A stretch of 43,276 nt of DNA. Source: Gammaproteobacteria bacterium (GTDB lineage Bacteria > Pseudomonadota > Gammaproteobacteria > PS1 > Pseudothioglobaceae). The translations under genes and the position numbers were made by a program. The stretch lies in the NCBI GenBank assembly GCA_030739975.1, contig JASLYC010000018.1:1-43276 (forward strand), in the 5' to 3' direction. Numbering within the stretch: the stretch's first letter is position 1; every line of letters begins with the position of its first letter. The notes below the pieces were generated by a model. It saw nothing but the letters and a program-made list of their open reading frames with translations. It was not told the origin of the DNA and ran no database searches. This document shows positions 1 through 7,972 of this stretch, piece after piece.

Positions 1-762
1 GGCCATGGGATCTTTACGCAAGTCAATACCATCACTTTTATTGAATTCATCCGCAATCCAATTAATGACTTTTTGATCAAAATCATCACCACCCAAGTGT
101 GTATCACCGTTGGTTGATTTTACTTCAAAAACACCATCACCCAGTTCTAGGATTGAAATATCAAACGTACCACCGCCTAAGTCAAAGACAGCAATTTTTT
201 CATCTTTCTTTTTATCCATACCATAAGCAAGTGATGCAGCCGTAGGTTCGTTAATTATCCGTCGTACATTTAAACCGGCAATCTTTCCTGCATCTTTGGT
301 TGCCTGACGTTGAGAGTCATTAAAGTAAGCAGGAACAGTGATTACAGCTTCAGTTATTTCTTCGCCGAGATAATCTTCAGCTGTCTTTTTCATTTTTTGG
401 ATAACCTTAGCCGATATTTCAGGAGCAGCCATTTTTTTGCCATTAACTCCAACCCATGCATCGCCATTGTCTGCCTTTACAATTTTGTACGGAACCAGAT
501 CAATATCTTTTTGTACAGCCTCTTCTTCAAAGCGTCGACCAATCAAACGCTTGATTGCGAACAGAGTGTTCTCTGGATTTGTAACTGCTTGCCTTTTAGC
601 AGGCTGACCAACTAAGACTTCATCTGAGTCTTTTGGATATGCAATAATTGAAGGAGTAGTTCGATCGCCTTCAGAGTTTTCAATAATTTTAACTGCACCG
701 CCATCCATGATAGCCACACAAGAGTTGGTTGTACCTAAATCGATACCGATAATTTTAGCCAT
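1..762 (-). CDS. dnaK: Chaperone protein DnaK (Hsp70), N-terminal part
   Basis: This is the N-terminal 254 residues of Hsp70; the reading frame is open to the left edge, so the rest of the gene lies outside the window. It is absent from the ORF track because it has no stop here. DnaK is a cytoplasmic ATP-dependent chaperone that works with DnaJ and GrpE. The translation starts [20 protein letters not shown], which is the phosphate-1 motif of the actin-like ATPase fold. It continues with [31 protein letters not shown] and [14 protein letters not shown], all Hsp70 signatures. The start ATG (760-762) follows AAGGAG by about 10 nt. A sigma-32-type promoter lies just upstream. The upstream neighbour is coaD rather than grpE, so the usual grpE-dnaK pairing is absent at this end. 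Confidence 0.98.
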   Translation of the reverse strand, partial: MAKIIGIDLGTTNSCVAIMDGGAVKIIENSEGDRTTPSIIAYPKDSDEVLVGQPAKRQAVTNPENTLFAIKRLIGRRFEEEAVQKDIDLVPYKIVKADNGDAWVGVNGKKMAAPEISAKVIQKMKKTAEDYLGEEITEAVITVPAYFNDSQRQATKDAGKIAGLNVRRIINEPTAASLAYGMDKKKDEKIAVFDLGGGTFDISILELGDGVFEVKSTNGDTHLGGDDFDQKVINWIADEFNKSDGIDLRKDPMA

Positions 763-797
763 TTTGCTTATACTCCTTGTTTTTTCGTATAACCCTT

Positions 798-825
798 ATA
801 TAGGGTCGCACAATTATTTTTCAAG
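798..825 (-). promoter_or_regulatory. Heat-shock (sigma-32) promoter of dnaK
   Basis: On the minus strand CTTGAAA is followed after exactly 13 nt by CCCTATAT, close to the sigma-32 consensus CTTGAAA-N13/14-CCCCATNT. It ends about 35 nt upstream of the dnaK ATG. Spacing, both boxes and the downstream gene all agree, so heat-shock control of dnaK is well supported by sequence. Confidence 0.85.
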
Positions 826-878
826 GATTAATTTGCAAATAGTGATAACACTACCTTGACGATATTAATTAAGGGGTG

Positions 879-1355
879 TTATATTGAATTTTTCAATAAA
901 TCTTCCACTGAATTAGGCACAAATGTACTTATATCTCCACCAAGAAGTAGTATTTCTCTTACCAGTGATGAAGAAATGTTAGCGTACTGTTCAGCAGGGG
1001 TCATGAAAAGTGTTTCAATATTATTATTAAGATGTTTATTCATTCCAGATAACTGGAACTCATACTCAAAGTCAGAAACAGCCCTTAAGCCACGTAGAAT
1101 TACGCTAGCGTTATGCTCATTAGCAAAATCAACCAGAAGCTTATCAAATTTTAATACTTCAATATTTTTGATCTCTTGAAGAGCGATAGTTGCAGACATA
1201 ATCCTATCATCTATGCCTAAGAACGATGGTTTACTAATATTCTGTGTTATACCAACAATAACTTTGTCAAATATCTTGCTTGCGCGACGGACTAAATCGA
1301 TATGGCCGTTAGTAATAGGATCAAAAGAGCCCGGGTATATTGCAATATTGTTCAT
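879..1355 (-). CDS. coaD: Phosphopantetheine adenylyltransferase
   Basis: CoaD transfers AMP from ATP to 4'-phosphopantetheine, giving dephospho-CoA, the penultimate step of CoA synthesis in the cytosol. The 158 aa match the usual family length. The N-terminus MNNIAIYPGSFDPITNGHID carries the nucleotidyltransferase TNGH signature near residues 16-19. The C-terminal half carries ISSSLVRE, the ISSTxxRE motif of the family. GLRAVSDFEYEFQ is also typical. The gene follows rsmD by about 50 bp on the same strand. The rsmD-coaD pair is a common bacterial arrangement and supports both calls. Confidence 0.96.
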   Translation of the reverse strand: MNNIAIYPGSFDPITNGHIDLVRRASKIFDKVIVGITQNISKPSFLGIDDRIMSATIALQEIKNIEVLKFDKLLVDFANEHNASVILRGLRAVSDFEYEFQLSGMNKHLNNNIETLFMTPAEQYANISSSLVREILLLGGDISTFVPNSVEDLLKNSI

Positions 1356-1405
1356 AGAAAGGTGCTTATTTATGAGGATGAATTAATCTATTTATTATAC
1401 TGTAT

Positions 1406-1975
1406 CTAAAGTAGTTCAATTAGACAGTAGTTGACCTGCCCAGATTTTTTTTGTTTAATTATGCTAATCTCTTTTGAGAAGGTATGTGATATTTCATCTG
1501 CCAACATTTTGTATTCAGATTCTATGTATATTTTACTTCCAGAATCAATATATCTCCCATCAGAAAGTAGTTTTAATGCTTTTGGAATGATGTTATGATG
1601 AAACGGTGGGTCTAAGAACACAAAGTCGAAGCAAGTGTCGCTTTTAGAAGATAAAAAATTGAGTGCATCTTCATTAATCATTTCTATATTATTAGATTCA
1701 AAAAGTTTAATATTTTTTTGCAAACTTTTAAACGCGTCGTAATTTTTTTCTATACTAATTACTTTATTTGCTCCGCGTGACAGAGCCTCCAGACTCAAAG
1801 AGCCGCTTCCAGCAAAAAGGTCAAGGTAATTTTTATTCAAGCATTCAAATGCAATCCAATTGAACAAGGTTTCTCGAACTTTACCAGGGGTTGGCCTTAA
1901 AGTATCAATATTAGGGAAGCTACATTTCCTCCCTTTATACTTTCCTGCAATTATTTTGAAATTATTTTTTGTGAT
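1406..1975 (-). CDS. rsmD: 16S rRNA (guanine966-N2)-methyltransferase RsmD, non-canonical start
   Basis: RsmD methylates G966 of 16S rRNA. The body carries the SAM-binding motif LDLFAGSGSLSLEALSRGA and the catalytic DPPF motif (FVFLDPPFHH). The ORF track begins at a TTG (1867), but that is an internal Leu of RETLFNW. The conserved family N-terminus, KIIAGKYKGRK followed by LRPTPGKVRETL, continues in frame upstream. No ATG, GTG or TTG occurs between the upstream in-frame stop (about 1996) and 1867. I therefore place a provisional start at an ATC (1975-1973), giving 189 aa, a normal RsmD length; ATT or ATA codons nearby are alternatives. This start overlaps the end of ppa by 14 bp, so coupled translation is likely. 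Function is certain; the start is not. Confidence 0.88.
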   Translation of the reverse strand: MTKNNFKIIAGKYKGRKCSFPNIDTLRPTPGKVRETLFNWIAFECLNKNYLDLFAGSGSLSLEALSRGANKVISIEKNYDAFKSLQKNIKLFESNNIEMINEDALNFLSSKSDTCFDFVFLDPPFHHNIIPKALKLLSDGRYIDSGSKIYIESEYKMLADEISHTFSKEISIIKQKKSGQVNYCLIELL

Positions 1976-2495
1976 AAGCTTTAAATGAATCCATCAAATC
2001 TTGTTTTGCTTCTTGTGCATTCCCCCATCCATCGATTTTTACCCATTTCCCCTCATCTAGGTCTTTATAGTAAGTAAAGAAATGCTCAATCTGGTCCTTT
2101 AGAGTGACACCGATATCGTCGATAGATTTAATATGATGATATGACCTGCATAATTCATCAGTTGGAACCGCTAAAATCTTAGAATCTTTGCCAGCCTCAT
2201 CTGTCATACGCAAAATACCAATAGGCCTTGCAGTTATTACGCTGTCATGAATTAGTGGATAAGGGGTGATAACTAAAACATCAGCAGGGTCGCCATCGTC
2301 CGCCAATGTTTCGGGGACAAAACCATAATTGCAAGGGTAGAACATAGGTGTTGATATAAACCTATCAACGAACATAGCTCCGGTTTCCTTGTCAATTTCA
2401 TACTTTACCGGGGAAGAGTGAGCCGGTATTTCTATAATTACATTAACCTCTTCAGGTATATTTCCAGCACTAACTGGTTTCAAGCTGTTTAGCAT
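1962..2495 (-). CDS. ppa: Inorganic pyrophosphatase (family I)
   Basis: This soluble Mg-dependent enzyme hydrolyses pyrophosphate to phosphate and so pulls biosynthetic reactions forward. The 177 aa match bacterial hexameric PPases. The family signature reads DGDPADVLV near residues 67-75, supplying metal-binding Asp residues. It is preceded by MFYPCNYGFVPETLADDGDP, a typical block. The ATG overlaps the 3' end of rnd by 7 bp. The stop codon overlaps the proposed 5' end of rsmD, so rnd-ppa-rsmD-coaD looks like one transcript. Confidence 0.97.
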   Translation of the reverse strand: MLNSLKPVSAGNIPEEVNVIIEIPAHSSPVKYEIDKETGAMFVDRFISTPMFYPCNYGFVPETLADDGDPADVLVITPYPLIHDSVITARPIGILRMTDEAGKDSKILAVPTDELCRSYHHIKSIDDIGVTLKDQIEHFFTYYKDLDEGKWVKIDGWGNAQEAKQDLMDSFKAYHKK

Positions 2496-3526
2496 TCTAG
2501 TTCCTTTTTTAATAGTTTATATCTCCATCCTTTGCAAAAAGAGACCGAATTGTCGCCACGAATATAGTTCAATAATGATTTGTTTGTAGCGATTACTTCT
2601 AGCGGTAAATTATACTTGGTTGCTTTTTGCTTTATTAGTTTTTGTAGTTGAATTTTCTGTTGTTTCTCTATTTCTGTTGGGGGGTTACTTTGCTTTACTG
2701 GAATAATAACATTGTTTATTTCAGGGTGATTTGTTATAAAACTTTTGAATTGTTTTTCGTTATTTTGGCTTAGTTTTTCTTTACCTAAGGCACACCTAAT
2801 TAATTGATCATCAGACAGAATCCACTTCCTTGGTTTGTTCTTGTTTTTTGCTTTATGCTCTCTAAACGCTGATAGTGCTGCAACTTTATTTTGGGCCTGT
2901 TTAGGTAATCTGAAAATACCTTTAACTTTTTTCCATGCTTGGTCTATTGGCATTTCATATAAAGAGGAGTTCAATAACTCTTTAGAGTCTTCTTTTACCC
3001 ATTCAACTTTATTTTCAATTGCAAGTTTGTCATTAAGCTTGTAATAATTTTTTATCAGATATATTACGTCATCAAGGGCGTACTCTATAGCCTTTATAGG
3101 TAAGGGCCTAGTAGTCCAATCTAATCTTGTGTAGGCTTTTTCAAGATGAACATCTAAGAGTTCTGCGGTTAGTTCCTGGTAGGAAATTTGAATAGGGAAG
3201 TTTAGTAAACTTGCAGCTATTTGTGTATCAAATAACTGTTTTGGAATTTTATTTGAGAGACAATAAAGAGCCTCAATATCCTGTCTTGCAGAATGAACAA
3301 TCCACAAAGTGTCATCTTGGTATAGCTTCTCAAATAAAGGAACAAGGTTTTTAATAGAGATAGCGTCAATACAAGCTGCTTTAGATTTAGTGGCTATCTG
3401 TATTAAGCAAAGTATTGGACTGTAGGTGCTTGTTCTTTTGAATTCAGTATCAATTGCTAACTCTTTTTCGTGCTTTATTGATTCAACAAAATCAGCAAGA
3501 CCAGCATCACTTTTTATAATATTCAT
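2489..3526 (-). CDS. rnd: Ribonuclease D
   Basis: RNase D is a 3'-5' exoribonuclease that trims tRNA precursors and other stable RNAs. The 345 aa contain a DEDDy exonuclease domain: LAIDTEFKR (DxE, residues about 23-31), the WIVHSARQDIEAL block (about 75-87), and YALDDVIYL with the Tyr/Asp pair (about 149-157). The remainder includes one or more HRDC-type helical modules, for example the PKQAQNKVAALSAFREHKAK region. It is slightly shorter than E. coli Rnd (375 aa). It is the first gene of the rnd-ppa-rsmD-coaD run and faces away from the kinase gene across an AT-rich spacer. Confidence 0.92.
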   Translation of the reverse strand: MNIIKSDAGLADFVESIKHEKELAIDTEFKRTSTYSPILCLIQIATKSKAACIDAISIKNLVPLFEKLYQDDTLWIVHSARQDIEALYCLSNKIPKQLFDTQIAASLLNFPIQISYQELTAELLDVHLEKAYTRLDWTTRPLPIKAIEYALDDVIYLIKNYYKLNDKLAIENKVEWVKEDSKELLNSSLYEMPIDQAWKKVKGIFRLPKQAQNKVAALSAFREHKAKNKNKPRKWILSDDQLIRCALGKEKLSQNNEKQFKSFITNHPEINNVIIPVKQSNPPTEIEKQQKIQLQKLIKQKATKYNLPLEVIATNKSLLNYIRGDNSVSFCKGWRYKLLKKELEC

Positions 3527-3858
3527 TTTTTACTATTTGTTAGTACAGATTTAAAGGTACAAAAGTTGATTTTCAATTTGAATTTAATTATTAAATACTA
3601 TTTAAAATAATTCTACATAAATACATCAATTACTGTTTTGACAGATAAATTTGATATGTTTTATATTTTACACATACAGGTTTTCCAGTTTTGTTTTGTG
3701 TTTTCTTATATCTAAGAGTATATTTAATTATAAATCGTCGCTGTTCGGCTAAATGTAGATGGGTTAATTGCAGTAATTTAACATTAACTATAACTTGCAT
3801 AATTTAATATTTATTTATGAGATAATCAGCTCAAGTTTAAATAAACAAAGCGCAATCA
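3527..3858. other. AT-rich divergent intergenic region between rnd and the ntrY-like gene
   Basis: This 332 bp gap is the longest in the window. It separates divergent genes and must hold promoters for both. A plausible plus-strand sigma-70 promoter is TTGACA (3638-3643) with TTATAT (3661-3666) at a 17-bp spacing, about 190 bp ahead of the kinase ATG. I see no convincing ORF, tRNA or terminator hairpin in it. The promoter is a weak call because the base composition generates such matches by chance. Confidence 0.4.
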
Positions 3859-5964
3859 ATGCTACTTAATCAATATTTTAAGCGAATTAAATCCCCACCT
3901 ATTTGGTTCTGGATAGTGGTTTTTGCCATTTCTTTTTCTGGCATGTTTTATATAGGTATAGAGCCCAATGTATTAAAAAACATGTCCATGCCAATCACGC
4001 CCCCTGAAAACTCAAGTGCGCTAGATAAGGTTTATCTATATATTTCTCAAAGATGGTATTTGTTGCTGGTTGGATTTAATATTGTTATGAGTATAGCAGG
4101 GGCTTTTTATATTGTACTTAATCTTACAAAATTAAAAAGAAGGGCTGATTTAGAAATGATTGGCTATAGGTTTACGTGGTCTTTTTTGAAAATCATCCCT
4201 GTTCTAGTATTAGTGCCAGTTATGTCGTTTTACTTTTTCTCATTTGGCTCAATTCAGGACAATGTTAATAGCCTAGAAGTACAATCTGATAAATTTAATG
4301 AAATTGTGGCAGTCGAGGTTGATTATTTGTACAACAATACACAAGATTTGACTAAAAATTATTATATAAAACAAACTAAGAGTATTGCTGAATTATTAAT
4401 CTTAGCTGAAGATAAGCTAAACAAGTCCAAAGAGTTACTTGAGAATGGATTTGCTTGTAGTATTGCAATTAATAATATAAATACTAACCTTGGATTTATC
4501 GCTAAAAAGCGAGAAACTATTTGCGGTAATAATGAATATAGTTACCAACCCAAAGACAAAGATTTTGTGATAACTACTAAATATAAAAAAGATTACCTAT
4601 CAGCCAGATTTAAAGATTTTAGGGATGCAGCCAAGAAAAGCGGAAAAATAACAGTCAACTCTAGCATTATTCAAAAGCGCTTTATGATTGATTTTTCTTC
4701 TACCGTTTTGCTAACTGTTATAAGTGCACTTTTAGTAGTATTTAAGATGATTGAGGATTTAATGAGGCCATTAAATAGCCTATCTAGAGCAACTAGAGAA
4801 ATTTCAAAGGGTAACTACGATGTTGTTGTTGATAATTACAAACATACTAGTGATGTTAGTGGGCTTATTGAGCATTTCAATGAAATGTCTAGAAGAATAA
4901 AATCATCAAGGGAGGGTTTAGATACTCATAACGTTTATCTGGAAACCGTTTTGAAATATTCATATGGCGTTATTGGGCTAGATAAGAATAAAAAAATTCA
5001 GCTAATAAATCCAATAATTGAAAAGATGCTTTCAATAAATAATAGTGATGAATATATTGGCCTAGATTGTAAAGATATAGTCAGTCAACACCCTTATCTT
5101 CAGTCTTTATTTGAGCTTACCGACTATAAGTTTAGACAAAAATTAAATGACTGGAACGAGGAGATAGAAATAGCATTACCAAACAAGTCCGTATTGTTGA
5201 CTTGTCAGGGCACTATTCTAAAGGCTTCTAGTGGCATATTGGGTTATGTTATTGTTATTGATGATATATCAGAACTACACAAAGCTCAGAAATCAGCTGC
5301 TTGGGGCGAGGTAGCAGTCCGTATGGCTCACGAGATAAAAAATCCGCTGACTCCAATCTTGCTATCCGCACAGCGCTTAAGAAATAGGTTCTTGGATTCA
5401 TTAAAAAACAAAGATCTGGAGGTTGTAGACAAAACAACCAATACCATTATTGAGCAGGTAAGATCTATGGATGCTATGGTTAGTTCATTCGCGGAGTATG
5501 CAAACTCACCTGAAATTAGCGCTAAATTAACAGATTTAAATGAAGTAATAAAAAGGTCTGTTTCGCTATATGACGTTATTAGCGACGCCAAGATTAATTT
5601 GCACCTTTCAAATGAAATTCCCAATATACTTATTGATTCAAACAGTATTGATAGGGTTATAATTAATCTAATAAAAAATTCTTGTGAATCAGTTAAAGAT
5701 AGTGGTCATATTGAGATTAATATAACTACTGAATATTTTAATTCAAAGAAAATAGTACGTCTAAGTGTTCAGGATGATGGCGTAGGTTTTGCTAAGGGCG
5801 TTGTTAAAAAAGTTTTTGAGCCATATGTTACTACTAAACAAGAAGGAACTGGACTGGGAATGGCAATTGTACAAAATATTATTCAGCAACATGGAGCCAC
5901 TATAAAAGCAAAAAATGTCAAGCCGAATGGGGCACTGATAGTTATCGAGTTTAAGTGTGATTAA
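3859..5964 (+). CDS. ntrY: NtrY-like membrane sensor histidine kinase
   Basis: A 701-aa two-component sensor kinase. Three N-terminal membrane segments (about residues 15-34, 67-89, 109-131) and a fourth at about 281-297 flank an extracytoplasmic region of about 150 aa. A HAMP domain follows (RPLNSLSRATREISKGNYD, about 303-321), then a PAS-like domain (about 360-470). The HisKA H-box is AVRMAHEIKNPLTPI with phosphoacceptor His491. The ATPase domain has N-box NLIKNSCESV (about 603-612), G1 DDGVGF (639-644) and G2 GTGLGMAIV (663-671). The domain order and the NPLTPI H-box fit the NtrY family, which responds to nitrogen or redox state. The next gene, 26 bp on, encodes the matching regulator. The exact signal is unknown. 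Confidence 0.88.
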   Translation: MLLNQYFKRIKSPPIWFWIVVFAISFSGMFYIGIEPNVLKNMSMPITPPENSSALDKVYLYISQRWYLLLVGFNIVMSIAGAFYIVLNLTKLKRRADLEMIGYRFTWSFLKIIPVLVLVPVMSFYFFSFGSIQDNVNSLEVQSDKFNEIVAVEVDYLYNNTQDLTKNYYIKQTKSIAELLILAEDKLNKSKELLENGFACSIAINNINTNLGFIAKKRETICGNNEYSYQPKDKDFVITTKYKKDYLSARFKDFRDAAKKSGKITVNSSIIQKRFMIDFSSTVLLTVISALLVVFKMIEDLMRPLNSLSRATREISKGNYDVVVDNYKHTSDVSGLIEHFNEMSRRIKSSREGLDTHNVYLETVLKYSYGVIGLDKNKKIQLINPIIEKMLSINNSDEYIGLDCKDIVSQHPYLQSLFELTDYKFRQKLNDWNEEIEIALPNKSVLLTCQGTILKASSGILGYVIVIDDISELHKAQKSAAWGEVAVRMAHEIKNPLTPILLSAQRLRNRFLDSLKNKDLEVVDKTTNTIIEQVRSMDAMVSSFAEYANSPEISAKLTDLNEVIKRSVSLYDVISDAKINLHLSNEIPNILIDSNSIDRVIINLIKNSCESVKDSGHIEINITTEYFNSKKIVRLSVQDDGVGFAKGVVKKVFEPYVTTKQEGTGLGMAIVQNIIQQHGATIKAKNVKPNGALIVIEFKCD

Positions 5965-5990
5965 ATTTATCAAACTAAATAGGAGCGAGT

Positions 5991-6566
5991 ATGGATGATT
6001 TAACTTTTATAGGAAAAATATTAATAGTTGAAGATGACCACAACAACTCCGCTGCAATGAGAGATATATTGGAGGATGTGAATTATTATGTAATTCTGGC
6101 TCATAGCGCAAAGGAAGCCAAAGCTGCTATCGATAGCCAAAACTTTGATTTAGTTATGATGGATGTTTGGATGCCTGGACAGGATGGCATGTCTTTACTA
6201 GAAGAATGGACAGACTCTGGATTTACGACTCCAATTGTTATGATGTCTGGTCACGCAGAACATAAAGATGTTGTAAGAGCAATTCAGATGGGAGCCATAG
6301 ACTTTTTACAAAAACCATTGCACGATTTACTTCCACTGGTTCGCAAACTATTAAATAAACAAAACATTATAAGTATGGAGCAGGTGATTAGCGGTATTAA
6401 CTTTGATGTTCCACTAAAAACTGCTAGAAATATTTTTGAAAGACAATACTTTAATCATCACCTTGAAGAAAATGACCACAACATTGCCAAGGTTGCTGAA
6501 CTAGCTGGCCTAGAAAGGACAACTCTATACAGAAAGTTAAAAGACTTGGGGATTGACAGAAAATGA
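5991..6566 (+). CDS. NtrX-like response regulator lacking the AAA+ domain (receiver plus Fis-type HTH)
   Basis: A 191-aa regulator partnered with the upstream kinase. The receiver domain (about residues 8-122) has the acidic pair ED/D near 14-16, phosphoacceptor Asp58 in MMDVWMPGQDG, and conserved Lys108 in FLQKP. The C-terminus (about 142-191) reads PLKTARNIFERQYF followed by NIAKVAELAGLERTTLYRKL. This resembles the C-terminal Fis-type DNA-binding end of full-length NtrX. The roughly 240-residue sigma-54 AAA+ domain that normally sits between them is absent and only a short linker remains. It should therefore act as a simple DNA-binding regulator, as RegA/ActR-type proteins do. It is preceded by AGGAGCGAGT before the ATG and overlaps trkA by 4 bp (ATGA). 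Confidence 0.9.
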   Translation: MDDLTFIGKILIVEDDHNNSAAMRDILEDVNYYVILAHSAKEAKAAIDSQNFDLVMMDVWMPGQDGMSLLEEWTDSGFTTPIVMMSGHAEHKDVVRAIQMGAIDFLQKPLHDLLPLVRKLLNKQNIISMEQVISGINFDVPLKTARNIFERQYFNHHLEENDHNIAKVAELAGLERTTLYRKLKDLGIDRK

Positions 6567-7933
6567 AAATATTAATTCTTGGCGCTGGCCAGGTCGGCTC
6601 AACACTTGCAAAATATCTATGTTCTGATAACGATAACGCCGTAACTATTGTAGACCAAAAGGAAGACAATTTATCACCCTTACAAAGACATTTGGACATT
6701 AAAACAGTTGTAGGACATGGTGCATATCCTAGCGTACTAGAGAAGGCCGGCATTAAGAAAATGGATATGGTTATAGCAGTAATGAAGTCAGATGAAAGTA
6801 ATATGGTTGCCTGCAGAATGGCTTTCACTCTTTACAATGTAGATAAAAAAATTGCCAGAATAAGAACAGCTGAATACCTACACAGGCCTGAGTTATTTTC
6901 AAAGGAAGCTGTACCAATTGACTTCCTTATAACTCCAGAAATACTAATCACTGAATACATTAAAGGTATCGTAGAAGAGCCTGGAGCTTTACAGGTGTTT
7001 GATTTTGAAAATGGATTGGTGCAGTTAGTTGAAACTCGCGCCTTCAGAGGCACTCCCATTGTTAATAGACCAGTAAAAGAGCTCCATCAGCACCTACCCG
7101 ATACTCCTATGAGGATTATAAGCCTTTACAGAAATGGAAGAGCTTTATTGTGTACTAGTGATACTGTTATTCGTGAGGGCGACCACGTATATTTTATTAC
7201 TAGAAGAGATCATATCCCTAGCCTGCTTAAAGAGTTTAGGAGGGCAGACAGATCTTATAAAAACATCATGATTGCTGGAGGCGGAACGATAGGGGCTAGT
7301 TTAGCGCAGTCACTCGAAAGTAGTCATAATATAAGAGTTATTGAACTAAATGAACAGTGCGCAATTGAGCTGGAGGAGAAACTAGATAATGCCTTGGTTT
7401 TACACGGCAATGCATCTGACGAGACTCTACTTATAGACGAAGGCATTGAAGAAACTGATCTCTTTTTGGCACTAACCGATTCTGATGAAGTTAATGTTAT
7501 AGTGTCTATCCTTGCTAAGCGTTTAGGTGCACATAAAACCATTTCTTTAGTTAAAAGGGATGTCTATGCATTACTTTCGGAGCAAAGTGAAGAGATTGAT
7601 ATGACAGTCTCCCCTGACCAGATAACTGCTAGTGGAATTTTGTCACACATTCGAAAAGGCGATACTATGAAGGTTCATTGTCTTCAGCACGGAAAAGCAG
7701 AGGCTATTGAAATTGTAGTGCATGGAGATGAGCACACATCACAAGTTATTGGTCGCCGTATTAAAGACTTAAATCTACCATCAGGGGTAGTGGTTGCAGC
7801 TGTTATAAGAGATCAGGAGCTATTAATGGGCTCAAAAAAATTATTAATAGAAGAGAACGACCATGTTTTGTTAATGCTGACAGATGTTAGTAAAATTCAC
7901 CAGGTAGAATCTATTTTTAGCGACAATGAATAG
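6563..7933 (+). CDS. trkA: Trk potassium uptake regulatory subunit TrkA
   Basis: TrkA is the cytosolic NAD-binding gating subunit of the Trk K+ uptake system and binds TrkH. The 456 aa match E. coli TrkA (458 aa). Two RCK/TrkA-N Rossmann domains are visible, MKILILGAGQVGSTLAKYL at the N-terminus and NIMIAGGGTIGASLAQSLE around residue 234. Each is followed by a TrkA-C region (for example GTPIVNRPVKELHQHLPD, and VIGRRIKDLNLPSGVVVAAV near the end). The start overlaps the regulator's stop as ATGA, so the kinase, regulator and K+ transporter genes are probably co-expressed. Confidence 0.97.
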   Translation: MKILILGAGQVGSTLAKYLCSDNDNAVTIVDQKEDNLSPLQRHLDIKTVVGHGAYPSVLEKAGIKKMDMVIAVMKSDESNMVACRMAFTLYNVDKKIARIRTAEYLHRPELFSKEAVPIDFLITPEILITEYIKGIVEEPGALQVFDFENGLVQLVETRAFRGTPIVNRPVKELHQHLPDTPMRIISLYRNGRALLCTSDTVIREGDHVYFITRRDHIPSLLKEFRRADRSYKNIMIAGGGTIGASLAQSLESSHNIRVIELNEQCAIELEEKLDNALVLHGNASDETLLIDEGIEETDLFLALTDSDEVNVIVSILAKRLGAHKTISLVKRDVYALLSEQSEEIDMTVSPDQITASGILSHIRKGDTMKVHCLQHGKAEAIEIVVHGDEHTSQVIGRRIKDLNLPSGVVVAAVIRDQELLMGSKKLLIEENDHVLLMLTDVSKIHQVESIFSDNE

Positions 7934-7972
7934 GCTTTGTAAATGAACTTTACTATAAAAGGTATATAGATT

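Noticed and set aside
856-1179. 107-aa plus-strand ORF across coaD
   Set aside because: Shadow of coaD, which has full family motifs on the other strand.
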